Source: Hoeflea_A sp965228785 (GTDB lineage: Bacteria > Pseudomonadota > Alphaproteobacteria > Rhizobiales > Rhizobiaceae). From it: a stretch of 64,000 nt of DNA. Location of the stretch: positions 2,294,001-2,358,000 of the forward strand of contig CBDDIF010000002.1 in the NCBI GenBank assembly GCA_965228785.1. The letters are read 5' to 3'. The notes beneath the pieces were generated by a model, which ran no database searches, was not told where the DNA came from, and worked only from the letters and a program-made list of their open reading frames with translations. Both the position numbers and the translations under genes were made by a program. Positions within the stretch are counted from its first letter, which is position 1. Every line of letters begins with the position of its first letter. Below, piece by piece: positions 63,652-64,000 of the stretch.

Positions 63652-64000
63652 TTGCCACAAACCTGGTTTGATTTCATTGCGCGGCATGTTCGCATCGTTC
63701 GCGGCTATATCTGGGCGCTCAGCGGTTCCGCCGGACGCCTGGTCATTTCTCTTGCCTATTTCGTCGCCATTGCAAACGCCCTTTCCATCGGCGATTTCGG
63801 ACTTTTCGCAACCGCCTCCGCAACCGGCATCGTCCTCTCCCGCATTACTGCGATGGGGTTCTCCTCTCCACTCTACCGGGTGGCTACCGTCAAACCGCGA
63901 CTGATCGGCTGCTACTCCATGGGCTACCTGGCGGCCCTTGTGCTGTCGCTGCCCCTGGTCGCAATCGCCGCACTGGTCGCCTATCTCCTCGTCTTTGCCG
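63652..64000 (+). CDS. Polysaccharide flippase-like membrane protein (Wzx type), 5' part
   Basis: The first 116 codons are seen; the gene continues past the window edge. The best start is a TTG at 63652, the first plausible codon after an in-frame stop at 63610. Residues 22-45 (SGSAGRLVISLAYFVAIANAL) and 85-116 are hydrophobic, and the pattern GDFGLFATASATGIVLSRITAMGF resembles the start of O-antigen/exopolysaccharide flippases. The MATE-like fold cannot be confirmed from the fragment. It lies divergent to the GumC-like gene, with two palindromic elements in between. Confidence 0.6.
   Translation, partial: MPQTWFDFIARHVRIVRGYIWALSGSAGRLVISLAYFVAIANALSIGDFGLFATASATGIVLSRITAMGFSSPLYRVATVKPRLIGCYSMGYLAALVLSLPLVAIAALVAYLLVFA

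Overview
The window is a chromosomal segment of an alphaproteobacterium, most likely of the order Hyphomicrobiales (Rhizobiales). Indicators are a tRNA-His with discriminator base A73, a PdhS/PleC-type cell-cycle kinase, a phasin, acetoacetyl-CoA synthetase, an ScfR-type regulator beside isocitrate lyase, and a zwf-pgl-edd Entner-Doudoroff operon. The genus cannot be fixed by reading alone. No rRNA, CRISPR array, prophage or intact insertion sequence was seen.

Layout. 0.5-5.5 kb: a branched-chain amino acid (Liv) ABC operon. 5.6-6.4 kb: tRNA-His and a phasin with a dyad operator. 6.6-10.3 kb: a large PAS histidine kinase followed by a 273-bp inverted-repeat (MITE-like) element. 10.3-20.2 kb: housekeeping and metabolic genes (YegP-like protein, GNAT, orphan Fbp-type permease, acetoacetyl-CoA synthetase, AsmA, GMC oxidoreductase, KptA). 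20.2-23.7 kb: an ECF sigma/anti-sigma unit between a fasciclin gene and a cytochrome b561 plus molybdopterin oxidoreductase pair; both flanking units carry near-identical putative ECF promoters. 23.7-25.5 kb: a toxin-less array of immunity-type genes containing a 66-bp direct duplication and a gene-start remnant.

25.9-31.3 kb: a tightly overlapping operon of periplasmic binding protein, hybrid histidine kinase, Hpt protein and a response regulator fused to a ten-helix EamA/DMT transporter. This looks like a phosphorelay whose end point is a membrane permease. 31.6-38.1 kb: a second unusual operon with a GT5 glycogen-synthase-like transferase, a multi-pass membrane protein, a secreted GH13 amylase-type enzyme and a LamB-type porin. 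It is a candidate alpha-glucan synthesis, trimming and export system. These two operons are the best candidates for undescribed systems.

38.1-41.5 kb: ScfR, isocitrate lyase and a small companion gene. 41.6-47.0 kb: a glutamine-synthetase-family enzyme and an accessory patch (zinc-ribbon kinase, HIT protein, methyltransferase, winged-helix/hydrolase fusion). 47.5-51.6 kb: zwf-pgl-edd. 51.6-58.2 kb: a six-gene minus-strand operon (ROK regulator, M20 hydrolase, CUT2-like ABC importer, YhfX-like PLP protein) with a readable promoter and operator. 58.5-61.1 kb: an L,D-transpeptidase-like protein, a carrier-like protein lacking the phosphopantetheine serine, and folD. 61.2-64 kb: a GumC/Wzz-like protein and the start of a polysaccharide flippase, separated by two small palindromic elements.

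Themes: carbon storage and acetate/sugar flux (phasin, AacS, AceA, the Entner-Doudoroff genes) may share a PhaR-like control motif, since a 16-bp sequence is identical upstream of the phasin and zwf genes. Surface polysaccharide genes occur in two separate places.
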